Shown here: positions 1 through 9,085 of the stretch, one piece after another
How positions within the stretch are numbered: the stretch's first letter is position 1
Layout: each line of letters starts with the position of its first letter
Assembly (NCBI RefSeq): GCF_900142775.1
Contig: NZ_FRCC01000002.1
Coordinates: 372,001 to 436,000, forward strand
Reading direction: 5' to 3'
From: Flavobacterium flevense
GTDB lineage: Bacteria > Bacteroidota > Bacteroidia > Flavobacteriales > Flavobacteriaceae
DNA: 64,000 bases
The notes under the pieces: generated by a model
Databases searched by the model: none
Seen by the model: the letters and a program-made list of their open reading frames with translations, nothing else
Told to the model about the DNA's origin: nothing
Position numbers and translations under genes: made by a program

Positions 1-857
1 TCTTCCCAGCCTAGTCCGTCCTGACCGGTATTTCCATTTAATAAAAAGGCAGATAATTTCCTTTTTCCTTTAAAACTGCTAAACATTAAATTAGTATTGT
101 ATCTGGAATCAGCATCCGTAAAGGGCTGATTAGCTCCGTCTATTTTACCAAAATATCCCTTCTTCTTATCTTCTTTTAATTTCAGATTAATTGTTTTTTG
201 GGTTTTTCCATCGTCAATTCCTGTAAATTCGGCCAGTTCACTTTTCTTATCAAATACCTGAACTTCTTTTACGGCATCGGCTCTTAAGTTTTTTACCGCC
301 ATACCAGGATCGTCGCCAAAAAATTCTTCACCATCTACCAATACTTTTTGTACCGTTTCTCCCATGGCTTTTATGGCTCCGTTTTTATCTACCTGAATTC
401 CGGGAAGCTTTTTAAGTAATTCTTCCACATTTGCATTAGCATCTACTTTAAAATCACTGGCTCGGTAACTGGTCGTATCGCCTTTAATTCTTATGGAACC
501 TGTTTTAATAATTACTTCTCTTAAAAGCTCTATTTTGCTCATCAAAGGGATAGTTCCTAACTTTTTGTCATTTTGATCCATCGTAATTCCATCCACATAA
601 TCGGCATATTGATTGTGGGAAGTCATCAGAATGTATTCTCCTTCTTTTACATTTTTGAGATTGAATTTACCGTCCTTACCAGAACGGGTAAATTGGTACA
701 AAATAGAATCTATAGGGGTTAACAAAGCTACAACTGAATTGTAAACTGGTGTTTTTTCATTACCATCAATTATAACACCTGAAATAGTCGCTTTTTGGGA
801 AAAGACTGAAAATGAAAATAAAAAGAAAATGGTAACTAGTCCTATAGTTTTTTTCAT
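1..857 (-). CDS. Outer-membrane beta-barrel receptor-like protein, N-terminal part
   Basis: About 285 N-terminal residues are present; the gene runs off the left edge. The start is ATG (reverse of 855-857). A hydrophobic signal peptide ends near residue 21 (SFSVFSQ). A carboxypeptidase-regulatory-like beta-sandwich follows (about 23-105), then a plug-like region containing LLKKLPGIQVD and KVLVDGEEFFGDDP (about 145-185), which is characteristic of the Bacteroidota outer-membrane family related to TonB-dependent receptors. The barrel itself lies outside the window. By family it sits in the outer membrane; the substrate cannot be told. No SusD partner is visible upstream. The 229-bp upstream gap probably holds its promoter. 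Confidence 0.85.
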   Translation of the reverse strand, partial: MKKTIGLVTIFFLFSFSVFSQKATISGVIIDGNEKTPVYNSVVALLTPIDSILYQFTRSGKDGKFNLKNVKEGEYILMTSHNQYADYVDGITMDQNDKKLGTIPLMSKIELLREVIIKTGSIRIKGDTTSYRASDFKVDANANVEELLKKLPGIQVDKNGAIKAMGETVQKVLVDGEEFFGDDPGMAVKNLRADAVKEVQVFDKKSELAEFTGIDDGKTQKTINLKLKEDKKKGYFGKIDGANQPFTDADSRYNTNLMFSSFKGKRKLSAFLLNGNTGQDGLGWE

Positions 858-972
858 AAATAGCTATGTTTTAAATATTAAACATTTAAGATTTAAAGCT
901 ACTTTATGAAAAGTTTCTCTATTTCTCCATTATAACTTCTGACTTACAAGATCAGGTTACGGTGAGCCAAAG

Positions 973-989
973 TAGTATTTTTAATACTA
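973..989. promoter_or_regulatory. Inverted repeat upstream of the outer-membrane receptor gene
   Basis: TAGTATT and AATACTA form perfect 7-bp arms around a TTT spacer, 116 bp upstream of the receptor start in the 858-1086 intergenic gap. It could be an operator. In AT-rich DNA a 7-bp palindrome can also arise by chance. No other clear element is visible in the gap. Confidence 0.25.
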
Positions 990-1086
990 ATACTTTAAAG
1001 GCGGTTTGTTAAATAATTTATAAAATTATTCTTTCATTAAAAAACTCAGGAAACATGAGGGTTTGTAAGAATGTAACTTAATTCAC

Positions 1087-2148
1087 TTAGTTACAATTAT
1101 TTAAAATTTCCACAATGGAGTCTGGTGGAATGGTTCTCATAGCCTCTTCATAACCTGCTACTTTTTTGTTTCCATAAACCGAAGTGGGTAATAAAGGAAA
1201 CATTTCTCTATTAGAAACAAAGGCGTTTTCGATAGCTTGATTAAAAGGTGAAAAACCAGCAAAAGGATGGGTTGCTCCCCAAAGTGTAATCACTTTTACA
1301 CCTAACATGGCTGCAATATGTGCATTTCCGGAATCCATAGAAAGCATCACATCCAGATTACTAATGAGCTGTAATTCCTGCTGAAACCGGATTTTTCCCG
1401 CCATATTAATGACGTTTTCATAAGGTTTTGAAATAGCATCTAAGAGGGCAATTTCTTTCTCACCACCACCAAAAAGCAAAATTTTATTTTCCTTCCCGAA
1501 ACTTCGGGATTCTGCCAATTGTGCTATAACTTCCTGCATTAAATCCAAAGGATAGACTTTAGAATCATATTGAGCAAAAGGAGCAATTCCGATTAATTTT
1601 TGGTGATTTTCTCCAATTATTGCTAGAATATCAGGACTCAAGACTGCTTTTTCAGGAAATGTCGGATTGGATAAATCTACCGGGAAACCTAATTTTTCAA
1701 AGACTTTTACGTGCCTTTCAAACATGGTAGGCAGTTGTTTAAAAATTTTATTTTCTGCCCGCGTTAATGCTTTTTTAGCTTTTCTTCCTTTGTCAACGGC
1801 TGCCGTTTTTTTTCCGCTTAAAGCAAAAAGTATTCTGACTACTTTAGAACGAAGTACATTATGCAAATCGGCAAATGCGTCAATTTTTAATTTTTTTAGA
1901 TCATTAAACAATCGCAGCAAACCTAAAAATCCTTTATGACGTTCTTTTTCGTCGAAAGCAAAAAAAGAAAGATTTGGAATTCCATCAAAAAAAGGCTTGA
2001 AAAACGGTCGGGAAATGACCGTTATCTGAATGTTGGGATACTGTTTTACAAAAGCGCGTAAAACAGGAACCGTCATGGCGACATCTCCCATTGCGGAAAG
2101 TCTCATGACGGCGATATGTTTAATTTTTGGAGGCAACTGAATGTTCAA
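1087..2148 (-). CDS. Glycosyltransferase family 9 (heptosyltransferase-like)
   Basis: A 353-residue GT-B enzyme of the ADP-heptose:LPS heptosyltransferase family; it probably adds a sugar to the lipopolysaccharide core at the inner face of the cytoplasmic membrane. Visible motifs are the N-terminal strand plus RLSAMGDVAMTVPVL (about 16-30), LLFGGGEKE in the C-terminal Rossmann half, and SMDSGNAHIAAMLGV with WGATHPF, the donor-binding region. The start is TTG at 2148, directly after the stop of the DUF4254 gene. The next in-frame ATG would cut into the first beta strand, so TTG is preferred. Residues about 213-219 (ESRSFGK) are encoded by a palindromic element also found in the GH3 gene. Acceptor and donor are unknown. 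Confidence 0.88.
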   Translation of the reverse strand: MNIQLPPKIKHIAVMRLSAMGDVAMTVPVLRAFVKQYPNIQITVISRPFFKPFFDGIPNLSFFAFDEKERHKGFLGLLRLFNDLKKLKIDAFADLHNVLRSKVVRILFALSGKKTAAVDKGRKAKKALTRAENKIFKQLPTMFERHVKVFEKLGFPVDLSNPTFPEKAVLSPDILAIIGENHQKLIGIAPFAQYDSKVYPLDLMQEVIAQLAESRSFGKENKILLFGGGEKEIALLDAISKPYENVINMAGKIRFQQELQLISNLDVMLSMDSGNAHIAAMLGVKVITLWGATHPFAGFSPFNQAIENAFVSNREMFPLLPTSVYGNKKVAGYEEAMRTIPPDSIVEILNNCN

Positions 2149-2754
2149 TTATTTCTTCCCCTGATACAAAACAGGATTCAATTCATCGTCGTTGTACATT
2201 TTCATTTGCTTGTACACTTTCATGAATTTATCTCCGTTTTCAATATCAGTTATTAAGTCATCAATGGCGGTAGACAAATCGGTTCTTTGTTCTAATAAAA
2301 TGTTTAATTTTTCCTGACATTTATCTCTGTGTTCCTGCGAAGCCTCTGCACGGGTAGCTTCTTCGGTCATGTGGTAAATTTTCAATGCTAAAATAGACAA
2401 TCTGTCAAATGCCCATGCTGGACTTTCAGAGTTGATTTTTGCATCGTCTTTTACAACTACTTTGCTGTATTTTTGCAGAAAATAACTATCAATATATTCC
2501 ACCATATCGGTGCGTTCCTGATTAGAAGCATCAATTCTTCTTTTTAATGTCAAAGCTGCAACCGGATCAATTTGCGGGTCACGAATAATGTCTTCAAAAT
2601 GCCATTGCACTGTATCAATCCAATTCTTTAAATACAATAAATGTTCAAACTGTTCCTTTGGGTAAGGATTATTTATTGGTTGATCCACATTATCAAATTG
2701 ATGATAATCTTTTATACTTTGTTCAAAAACGGAATAAGCTAATTTTGAAAACAT
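2149..2754 (-). CDS. DUF4254 domain-containing protein
   Basis: A 201-residue, mostly helical, soluble protein with no signal peptide or membrane segment. I recognise it as DUF4254 from the opening LAYSVFEQSIKDYH and the later RRIDASNQERTDMVEYID. The biochemical role is unknown. It is the first gene of a two-gene unit with the GT9 glycosyltransferase: its stop codon abuts the TTG start of that gene, so the two are almost certainly translated from one message. This ties it to lipopolysaccharide or surface-glycan synthesis, by context only. Confidence 0.8.
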   Translation of the reverse strand: MFSKLAYSVFEQSIKDYHQFDNVDQPINNPYPKEQFEHLLYLKNWIDTVQWHFEDIIRDPQIDPVAALTLKRRIDASNQERTDMVEYIDSYFLQKYSKVVVKDDAKINSESPAWAFDRLSILALKIYHMTEEATRAEASQEHRDKCQEKLNILLEQRTDLSTAIDDLITDIENGDKFMKVYKQMKMYNDDELNPVLYQGKK

Positions 2755-2773
2755 ATTTATCTTTTTATTTAGA

Positions 2774-2781
2774 CAAAGATA
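2774..2781 (-). promoter_or_regulatory. Promoter -7 element (TATCTTTG) for the DUF4254-GT9 unit
   Basis: Read on the minus strand this is TATCTTTG, an exact match to the Bacteroidota sigma-A -7 consensus TAnnTTTG, about 20 bp before the DUF4254 start. No good -33 TTG lies at the usual spacing. Confidence 0.5.
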
Positions 2782-2853
2782 CTTTTTATACTTTTATAAA
2801 AAAATTACATTTCGACTTTCTGTTTTCTCATCCATAACCCATAATTCTTCTCT

Positions 2854-3507
2854 ATGCAAATTCATTATTTATCAGAAAAAAACAGCGTTTTAAATCACTT
2901 TTTAGCAGAAATAAGAGATGTAAACAGGCATAAGGATGCTATGAGATTTCGACGAAATATTGAACGCATTGGCGAAATAATGTCCTATGAACTAAGTCAG
3001 GAATTAAAATATGAATCCATCGAAATTCAAACGCCGCTGGGGATTAAAAACACCACTAAAATTGCTGATAAAATTGTCCTCTGCTCTATTCTAAGAGCCG
3101 GTTTAGCGATGCATCTGGGTTTTCTAAATTATTTTGATCAGGCCGAAAACGGGTTCATATCGGCTTACAGACACCATCCTGATAATGATGATAATTTTGA
3201 AATAAGAGTCGAATATCAGGCTATAGCTGATATTAATGATAAGTGCTTATTAGTAGTAGATCCTATGCTTGCTACTGGTCAGTCTATAGTTGCGGTGTAC
3301 AACAGATTAATGGAACGTGGCCATCCTGAAACCATACATATCGCAGTAATAATTGCCGCTCCGGAAGGTATTGCTTATCTGGAAAAACATTTGCCTGAAA
3401 ATTGTCATTTATGGATAGGCGCTTTAGACAAAAAACTCAATGAACAAAGTTATATAGTTCCCGGTCTGGGAGATGCAGGTGATTTAGCTTACGGAATCAA
3501 ATTATAA
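2854..3507 (+). CDS. upp: Uracil phosphoribosyltransferase
   Basis: A 217-residue cytosolic salvage enzyme making UMP from uracil and PRPP. Visible features are RAGLAMHLGFL in the flexible loop region, the PRPP-binding signature LLVVDPMLATGQSIVAV, and the C-terminal YIVPGLGDAGDLAYG, where the GD motif contacts uracil. The length is normal for the family (about 210). The ATG start fits the family N-terminus. Its last 6 bp overlap the convergent DUF6427 gene. No attenuator or PyrR site is visible upstream. Confidence 0.96.
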   Translation: MQIHYLSEKNSVLNHFLAEIRDVNRHKDAMRFRRNIERIGEIMSYELSQELKYESIEIQTPLGIKNTTKIADKIVLCSILRAGLAMHLGFLNYFDQAENGFISAYRHHPDNDDNFEIRVEYQAIADINDKCLLVVDPMLATGQSIVAVYNRLMERGHPETIHIAVIIAAPEGIAYLEKHLPENCHLWIGALDKKLNEQSYIVPGLGDAGDLAYGIKL

Positions 3508-4431
3508 CTGAGAGAAAAAAGCAAATAAACTACATAAAATCAATATTCCCAGAGCCAGTTCCTGATTTAATTTAAGTTGCGGCATTTCAATATGGCAAGT
3601 AGTCATTATTGCTAAAGGGGCAATTGTAAAAATTAATACATCATTACTTTTATTAGCCGAAATTATAAAAATCACTATTCCGATAAAAAAAGCAATTATC
3701 ATTTTCCTGAACGAAGCATGCAACAACTGGGATCTCGAAGACAATGTCATTAGCATCGAAATAACAAAAAACAACGCTACAGTAGCATAAATTGAAAGTG
3801 CCGCATTTTGATAATTATTAGTAAAATAATCAATACTAAAATCAGTTTCAATCCCACTGGTGATATATCCTATTGCATCTCCATCAAATAATAAAGAATA
3901 CAATGCAAAAATGATAGCTGCTGCAAAAAAAGCAATAAAAGGTAAAAGCCAGTTTCTATAATCGCCGGCAACATGCGAAATAATAGAAATAAATACTAAA
4001 ATGAGATACAAAATACTCCAAAAATGGAACAAAGCAGCTACAAGAACCCATAAAGAAGCATCAAATATTTTCTCTTTGGATGATTTTTGAGATTGTAAAG
4101 AAATCAGTCTGCGAATCGCTAATAAAATAAAAAAATTAGCAAAAACAAGATTGATATTTTCAAAAAGAGAAGGGAAAAAAATCAGATATAAAAGAAAGAA
4201 TAAAATGCTGTAAGCACTGTCTTTACTGAGATTGTTTCTTTTTGCTACAAAATTAGTAATCAACGCCGAACCTAAAATAACCAATCCAATCGCTATTGTT
4301 TTTAAAACCAAAATCGTCGAATGTGACCAAGCTAAATCCTGAATTTGATAAACAAAATCAAAAAACAATATCAAAAATACTACTAAAGAAAAATTTAATG
4401 GTGTAGATTTTTTAAAAACACTTGTAATCAT
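3502..4431 (-). CDS. DUF6427 family polytopic membrane protein
   Basis: A 309-residue integral membrane protein with about nine or ten hydrophobic segments spread over the whole length and few soluble residues. It resembles the DUF6427 family that sits beside upp in flavobacteria. The N-terminus (ITSVFKKSTPLNFSL) begins just before the first transmembrane helix, supporting the ATG start. No catalytic motif is evident and the function is unknown. Its 3' end overlaps the convergent upp by 6 bp. The 144-bp upstream gap is shared with the divergent DUF6341 gene. Confidence 0.75.
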   Translation of the reverse strand: MITSVFKKSTPLNFSLVVFLILFFDFVYQIQDLAWSHSTILVLKTIAIGLVILGSALITNFVAKRNNLSKDSAYSILFFLLYLIFFPSLFENINLVFANFFILLAIRRLISLQSQKSSKEKIFDASLWVLVAALFHFWSILYLILVFISIISHVAGDYRNWLLPFIAFFAAAIIFALYSLLFDGDAIGYITSGIETDFSIDYFTNNYQNAALSIYATVALFFVISMLMTLSSRSQLLHASFRKMIIAFFIGIVIFIISANKSNDVLIFTIAPLAIMTTCHIEMPQLKLNQELALGILILCSLFAFFSQL

Positions 4432-4575
4432 AAGGATATTTTATACTTTTGTGACTGTAAATATAATACTTGTTTAAAAAGGAAACGAGATATAGTAAAA
4501 TTTTATTAGTCTAATAAAATTTTAAATTATTTACCCATTTTATCACAACGCTTAATAAAATTTAAATTCTATATC

Positions 4576-4806
4576 ATGAAAGCATTTTTCGAAGGAATAC
4601 AATCACTTTTTGTAGATTTTCTTTTCAAACCATTAGATTGGTTACGTTCATTAGAACTGGTAAGCTGGTTTGGTGCTAATACAATAAACTGGATTTTTAT
4701 GATTATTTGTACTGCAGCAATTGTTTACTGGATTAAACAATTACGTATTTTTGACGATGCAGGAACTGAAAATCAGGATACTACTGCACATTCATTCTTG
4801 AAATAA
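4576..4806 (+). CDS. DUF6341-like small membrane protein
   Basis: A 76-residue protein with an amphipathic N-terminus (MKAFFEGIQSLFVDFLFKPLD), one clear transmembrane helix (about 37-56, INWIFMIICTAAIVYW) and a short polar tail. It matches the small conserved flavobacterial family DUF6341 as I remember it. Function unknown. It is divergent from DUF6427 and convergent with purD, and is followed directly by a strong hairpin terminator. A TACTTTTG element at 4444-4451 could be its promoter, which would give a long leader of about 115 nt. Confidence 0.7.
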   Translation: MKAFFEGIQSLFVDFLFKPLDWLRSLELVSWFGANTINWIFMIICTAAIVYWIKQLRIFDDAGTENQDTTAHSFLK

Positions 4807-4830
4807 GAATAGAATAAAAGAATTATAAAA

Positions 4831-4865
4831 AAACCGAATTGCACTTTAAAAATGCAATTCGGTTT
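4831..4865. terminator. Bidirectional hairpin terminator between DUF6341 and purD
   Basis: Perfect 13-bp arms AAACCGAATTGCA / TGCAATTCGGTTT (4831-4843 and 4853-4865) with A and T tracts outside. It lies between two convergent genes and can terminate both. Confidence 0.85.
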
Positions 4866-4888
4866 TTTTATGCTTAAAACTTCGGTTT

Positions 4889-6163
4889 TTAAACCAAATC
4901 AAAACCAATATCTTTTCTGAAATTTATTTTTTCAAACGATATTTTCTCCACATTCTGATACGATTGTGCTAATGCTTCCTGGAAAGAATCACCATAAGAA
5001 GTAATTGCCATCACACGTCCGCCGTTAGTTACCACATTTCCGTTATCTAATTTAGTTCCTGCGTGAAAAACAATGGAGTTTTCTACCTTTTCTAAACCGG
5101 AAATTACTTTCCCTTTTTCAAAATCCTCAGGATAACCACCAGAAACAAGCATTACCGTTGTAGCACTTCTTGGATCTATTTTTAATTCAAATTCGTCCAG
5201 TTTTTCATTGGCTACAGCCAGGAATAACTCCACTAAATCCGATTCCAGTCTTGGAACCACCACTTCTGTTTCAGGATCGCCCATTCGAACATTGTATTCA
5301 ATTACAATCGGTTCATTTTTTACATTGATTAAACCAATGAAAACAAATCCTTTATACGGAATTCCATCTTTCTGGAAACCTTCAATCGTAGGTTTTACAA
5401 TGCGAGTTTCAATTTTTTCCATCAACACAGCATCTACATAAGGAACCGGAGAAACCGCTCCCATTCCGCCTGTATTCAAGCCTGTGTCGCCTTCACCAAT
5501 ACGTTTGTAATCCTTAGCTGTTGGTAAAATTTTATAGCTTTTTCCGTCTGTTAAAACAAAACAGCTCAATTCAATTCCGTCCAAGAACTCTTCGATAACC
5601 ACTTTTGAACTCGCAGCACCAAATTTTTGTCCTACTAACATGTTTCTTAATTCTTCTTTGGCTTCCGCCAAATCATGAATAATCAAAACTCCTTTTCCGG
5701 CTGCTAATCCGTCTGCTTTCAATACGTAAGGTGGTTGCAAAGTCGCTAAGAAATCGCATCCTTTCTCCACCGTTTCTGCTGTAAAACTATCATAAGCAGC
5801 TGTTGGGATTTTATGTTTTACCAGAAATTCTTTGGCAAACTCTTTACTTCCCTCTAATGTAGCTCCTAATTTAGAGGGTCCAATTACAGGAATGTTTTTT
5901 AAACTTTCATCATTCAAAAAGAAATCATAAATACCTTTTACCAATGGATCTTCAGGACCTACCACAACCATTTCAATATTTTCCTTGATAACCAAAGCTT
6001 TTATTGCTTCAAAATCGGTTACCGCTATATTTACATTTGTTGCTATAGCATCAGTTCCAGCATTTCCAGGTGCCATAAAAAGGGTATCACAAAGTGGACT
6101 TTGAACCATTTTCCATGCAAATGCATGTTCTCTTCCGCCTGAACCCAATAGTAATATATTCAT
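4889..6163 (-). CDS. purD: Phosphoribosylamine--glycine ligase (GAR synthetase)
   Basis: A 424-residue ATP-grasp enzyme for the second step of purine synthesis, joining glycine to phosphoribosylamine. Visible are the N-terminal NILLLGSGGREHAFAWK, KADGLAAGKGV of the ATP-grasp domain, the LNTGGMGAVSPVP loop, and YNVRMGDPETEVV near the metal site. The ATG at 6163 puts MNILLLGSGGREHA at the N-terminus as in all homologues; a longer reading from 6208 adds 15 residues of no family relevance. It stands alone, without other pur genes, and ends at the shared terminator at 4831-4865. Confidence 0.96.
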   Translation of the reverse strand: MNILLLGSGGREHAFAWKMVQSPLCDTLFMAPGNAGTDAIATNVNIAVTDFEAIKALVIKENIEMVVVGPEDPLVKGIYDFFLNDESLKNIPVIGPSKLGATLEGSKEFAKEFLVKHKIPTAAYDSFTAETVEKGCDFLATLQPPYVLKADGLAAGKGVLIIHDLAEAKEELRNMLVGQKFGAASSKVVIEEFLDGIELSCFVLTDGKSYKILPTAKDYKRIGEGDTGLNTGGMGAVSPVPYVDAVLMEKIETRIVKPTIEGFQKDGIPYKGFVFIGLINVKNEPIVIEYNVRMGDPETEVVVPRLESDLVELFLAVANEKLDEFELKIDPRSATTVMLVSGGYPEDFEKGKVISGLEKVENSIVFHAGTKLDNGNVVTNGGRVMAITSYGDSFQEALAQSYQNVEKISFEKINFRKDIGFDLV

Positions 6164-6315
6164 GTCTTTAAATTTTAGTTGCAAAAACTCCTTTTTAGAG
6201 TGCTGCAAAAATAATTGCTTTTGAACGTAAAAAATAATTATTTCTTAAAAAGTTACAGATTCGCCACCTTTAGTTTTACTTATTAATATTATTTTTGAGG
6301 AAATAAACCCTTTTC

Positions 6316-7638
6316 ATGTTTTCTATTTTTGACCTTTCGCTGCAATTAAACGGTTTTCCAATCCGGAAAGCCAAATCTGATTTGGACAAAATAGTCGCTC
6401 TTTCACCGTCTGAAAAAAAGCAATTTATTGAAAAGCAGAAACAGTCTATTGTTGAATTTCATTTAGAAAACAATGCTTTTTATCAAAAATTAGTTGGTTC
6501 TAAAGAGTATAAAAACTGGGAAGATTTACCTGTTTTAAGCAAAAGCAATCTTCAAAGTCCTTTAGAAACCAGGCTTTCAAAAGGTTTTACAACCAAAAAC
6601 TGTTACCTCAATAAAACTTCAGGTTCGAGCGGTATCCCTTTTATTTTTGCCAAAGACAAATACACTCATGCACTAACCTGGGCGTCTAATATGTATCGCT
6701 TTGGTTTACATGGAATTGATTTTAATCGTTCCTTGCAAGCCCGGTTTTATGGGATTCCGCTGGATTTTGTGGGTTATAAAAAAGAACGCATTAAGGATTT
6801 TCTGGGACACCGCTATCGTTTTCCTGTTTTTGATCTTTCGGATGCTGTTTTAGAAAAAATGCTAAAAAAATTCGAAACAATTCCATTTGAATACCTCAAC
6901 GGTTACACCAGTTCGATTGTGTTATTTGCTAAATTTTTGCGAAAGCGAAACCTCATCTTGGCAACTATTTGTCCTACTTTGAAAGTATGTATGGTGACTT
7001 CCGAAATGCTTTTTGAAGAGGATAGAAAATTATTAGAAACGCAATTTGGAATCCCAATTATCAATGAATACGGCGCTTCGGAACTGGATTTGATTGCTTT
7101 CGAATCCCAAAACGTCGGAACCGAAGTAGAGTGGCTAGTCAATTCAGAAACTCTTTTTGTCGAAATTTTAGATGAAAATAATAATTCTGTCCCAAATGGA
7201 ACTAAAGGTAAAATTGTGATTACTTCGCTGTTCAATAAAGCAAATCCTTTTATCAGATATGAAATTGGCGATATTGGAATTTTGGATGAAAAAAGTACTT
7301 TAGAAAAACCCATTTTAAAACAACTTATTGGACGAACTAATGATGTTGCGATACTCCCCAGTGGTAAAAAATCCCCAGGATTGACATTTTATTATGTAAC
7401 CAAATCTATTATTGAAGACGATGGAAACGTCAAAGAATTTGTTATCAAACAAACCAAAATAGATCGTTTTGAGATTGAATATGTAAGCGAAACGGAATTA
7501 AATTTGGCACAAATTCAAAAAATAGAACAAGCAATTGCTTTGTATTTAGAACCCCATTTACATTTTACATTTATTAGAAAAAATACTTTAGAAAGAACGG
7601 CAAGAGGAAAATTAAAACAGTTTACATCGTTTTTATAA
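6316..7638 (+). CDS. Phenylacetate--CoA ligase family (CapK-like) adenylate-forming protein
   Basis: A 440-residue cytosolic protein of the ANL adenylating superfamily, PaaK/CapK branch. The P-loop-like phosphate motif is TSGSSGIPFIF (about 102-112). Further motifs are INEYGASE (adenine/Mg site), RYEIGDIG and LIGRTNDVAILPSGKK in the hinge and C-terminal domain. The substrate is probably a carboxylic acid. In many bacteria this branch sits in polysaccharide clusters, and glycosyltransferase and nucleotide-sugar genes lie nearby, so a role in acylating a surface glycan is as likely as phenylacetate activation. No paa genes are present. Confidence 0.82.
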   Translation: MFSIFDLSLQLNGFPIRKAKSDLDKIVALSPSEKKQFIEKQKQSIVEFHLENNAFYQKLVGSKEYKNWEDLPVLSKSNLQSPLETRLSKGFTTKNCYLNKTSGSSGIPFIFAKDKYTHALTWASNMYRFGLHGIDFNRSLQARFYGIPLDFVGYKKERIKDFLGHRYRFPVFDLSDAVLEKMLKKFETIPFEYLNGYTSSIVLFAKFLRKRNLILATICPTLKVCMVTSEMLFEEDRKLLETQFGIPIINEYGASELDLIAFESQNVGTEVEWLVNSETLFVEILDENNNSVPNGTKGKIVITSLFNKANPFIRYEIGDIGILDEKSTLEKPILKQLIGRTNDVAILPSGKKSPGLTFYYVTKSIIEDDGNVKEFVIKQTKIDRFEIEYVSETELNLAQIQKIEQAIALYLEPHLHFTFIRKNTLERTARGKLKQFTSFL

Positions 7639-7679
7639 TGTAAATAAAATCGTATATTGGTGTTCTAAATCATAAAGCG

Positions 7680-8204
7680 ATGGATTCCAAACTTATTCTT
7701 TCGGAAGAAACTATTTCTAATACCATTTATTACATTAGAAATCAAAAAGTAATGCTGGATCGGGATTTGGCTGTACTTTATGGAATCGAGACTAGAGTTT
7801 TGAAACAAGCCGTAAGAAGAAATATTACACGGTTTCCTGAAGATTTTATGTTTGAATTATCTAAAGAAGAGTTTCAAAACTTGACATCACAAATTGTGAC
7901 ATCAAGTTGGGGCGGAACAAGAAAATTACCTTTTGTTTTCACAGAACACGGTATTCTCATGCTTTCCAGCGTTTTAAATAGTGAAAAAGCAATTCAGACC
8001 AACATTCAAATTATGCGAATTTTTACCAAAGTACGCCAAATGCTTCTCGATACCACCGAAATGAAATTAGATATTGTCCAAATTCAGAAAAAGTTAGAAA
8101 ATCAAGGTAAAAATATTGAATTGGTTTTCTCTTATTTAGATGAATTAACCGAGAAAAAAGAGGAACAAAAACCAAGGACAAAGATTGGATATAAAAATAA
8201 TTAA
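7680..8204 (+). CDS. ORF6N domain-containing protein
   Basis: A 174-residue protein with an N-terminal ORF6N domain (about 8-95: YIRNQKVMLDRDLAVLYG, RFPEDFMFELSKEEF, LPFVFTEHGILMLSSVL) and a C-terminal helical, charged tail that may form a coiled coil. ORF6N is a DNA-binding, KilA-N-associated domain best known from phage antirepressors. No other phage gene lies nearby, so this is an orphan copy, probably a transcriptional regulator of unknown target. Its stop overlaps that of the convergent GT2 gene. It lies 41 bp after the CoA-ligase-like gene and may be co-transcribed. Confidence 0.82.
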   Translation: MDSKLILSEETISNTIYYIRNQKVMLDRDLAVLYGIETRVLKQAVRRNITRFPEDFMFELSKEEFQNLTSQIVTSSWGGTRKLPFVFTEHGILMLSSVLNSEKAIQTNIQIMRIFTKVRQMLLDTTEMKLDIVQIQKKLENQGKNIELVFSYLDELTEKKEEQKPRTKIGYKNN

Positions 8205-8971
8205 ACTGATTTTGAATAAAGCGGTTTTATAACTAATTGAGTAAACAAAAACCCAGTCATGCATAACAAAGAAACTACTAAGTTATAGCCGTGAAATTGC
8301 CTGTAAACTGCAAAATTATATCGGATTAAAGCGGTTTTAGAAGTAGATAAGGAATTATCCCGTATGCGGTAAAAAGCCAAACTTTCGGGAACTGGTTTTG
8401 CTTTTTTTATTTTCTTTAAAATGGTTAACCAGTGCATCCAGTCCTGTCTTTTTCGAATGCTGGAAATAGTGATTTTACCAAAAAATTCCACATCATAAAC
8501 TCCCGTCAAATTACCCACATAATTGCAAAAAAACAGTTGCCGATATGATAAATTTCGTGGTGCTTTTACTCTTCTGTTTAATGAATTTCCCTGCTCATCA
8601 ATGCAATCATAGAATGAAAAAGTAAATGGTAAATCATTCATTTGCATGAAAAGGATTTGTTTTTCCAATTTCTCTGGTTTCCACAAATCATCGGCGTCAA
8701 GAAAAGCAATATATTTTCCTTTGGCTTTCGCCAAAGCAGTATTTCTGGCTACACCCGTTCCGGAATTCCTTTCTAAAACTTGCAATTGAATGCGAACATC
8801 CATTTCCCTGATTTTTGAAATCAAGGCCACCGTTCCATCTGTTGAAACATCATCCACTACAATTATTTCCCAATTTTCGTACGTTTGCTGCTGTACAGAA
8901 GCAATCGTTTCAGCAATAAACTGAGCAGAATTGAACGTTGGAATTAGAATAGATACGAGTGGTTTTGTCAT
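8201..8971 (-). CDS. Glycosyltransferase family 2
   Basis: A 256-residue GT-A glycosyltransferase. The N-terminal PLVSILIPTFNSAQFIAETIASVQ and IIVVDDVSTDGT bind the nucleotide sugar. YIAFLDADDLWKPEKLEKQ carries the metal-binding D-A-D. RKRQDWMHWLTILKK holds the likely catalytic Asp. A hydrophobic C-terminal stretch may lie against the membrane. The ATG at 8971 is chosen; a TTG four codons upstream is also open. By family it transfers a sugar to a lipid-linked or surface glycan. The next gene upstream is the UDP-glucuronate decarboxylase, suggesting UDP-xylose as a possible donor, which is only inference. Confidence 0.87.
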   Translation of the reverse strand: MTKPLVSILIPTFNSAQFIAETIASVQQQTYENWEIIVVDDVSTDGTVALISKIREMDVRIQLQVLERNSGTGVARNTALAKAKGKYIAFLDADDLWKPEKLEKQILFMQMNDLPFTFSFYDCIDEQGNSLNRRVKAPRNLSYRQLFFCNYVGNLTGVYDVEFFGKITISSIRKRQDWMHWLTILKKIKKAKPVPESLAFYRIRDNSLSTSKTALIRYNFAVYRQFHGYNLVVSLLCMTGFLFTQLVIKPLYSKSV

Positions 8972-9028
8972 GTTGTAAAGCAATATAAACTTTCTAAAAC
9001 ATTTATAAAGTAATGCTTATCATTTTAA

Positions 9029-9068
9029 CCACAGATTAAAAAATCCGTTTAATCTGTTTAATCTGTGG
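9029..9068. repeat. Dispersed hairpin repeat (CCACAGATTAAA arms)
   Basis: Perfect 12-bp inverted repeats, 9029-9040 and 9057-9068, around a 16-bp centre holding a further TTTAATCTG copy. It lies in the 114-bp gap between GT2 and the decarboxylase. Similar elements with diverged arms occur at 53508-53566 and 63180-63336. Confidence 0.6.
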
Positions 9069-9085
9069 GCTAATTTTTTACTGCT

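Noticed and set aside
1072..1095. TGTAACT / AGTTACA inverted repeat across the GT9 stop codon
   Set aside because: Arms are only 7 bp with a 10-nt loop and no T run; too weak to call a terminator.
7680..8204. Prophage remnant around ORF6N
   Set aside because: Neighbours are metabolic and glycosyltransferase genes; no integrase, terminase or structural genes are present.
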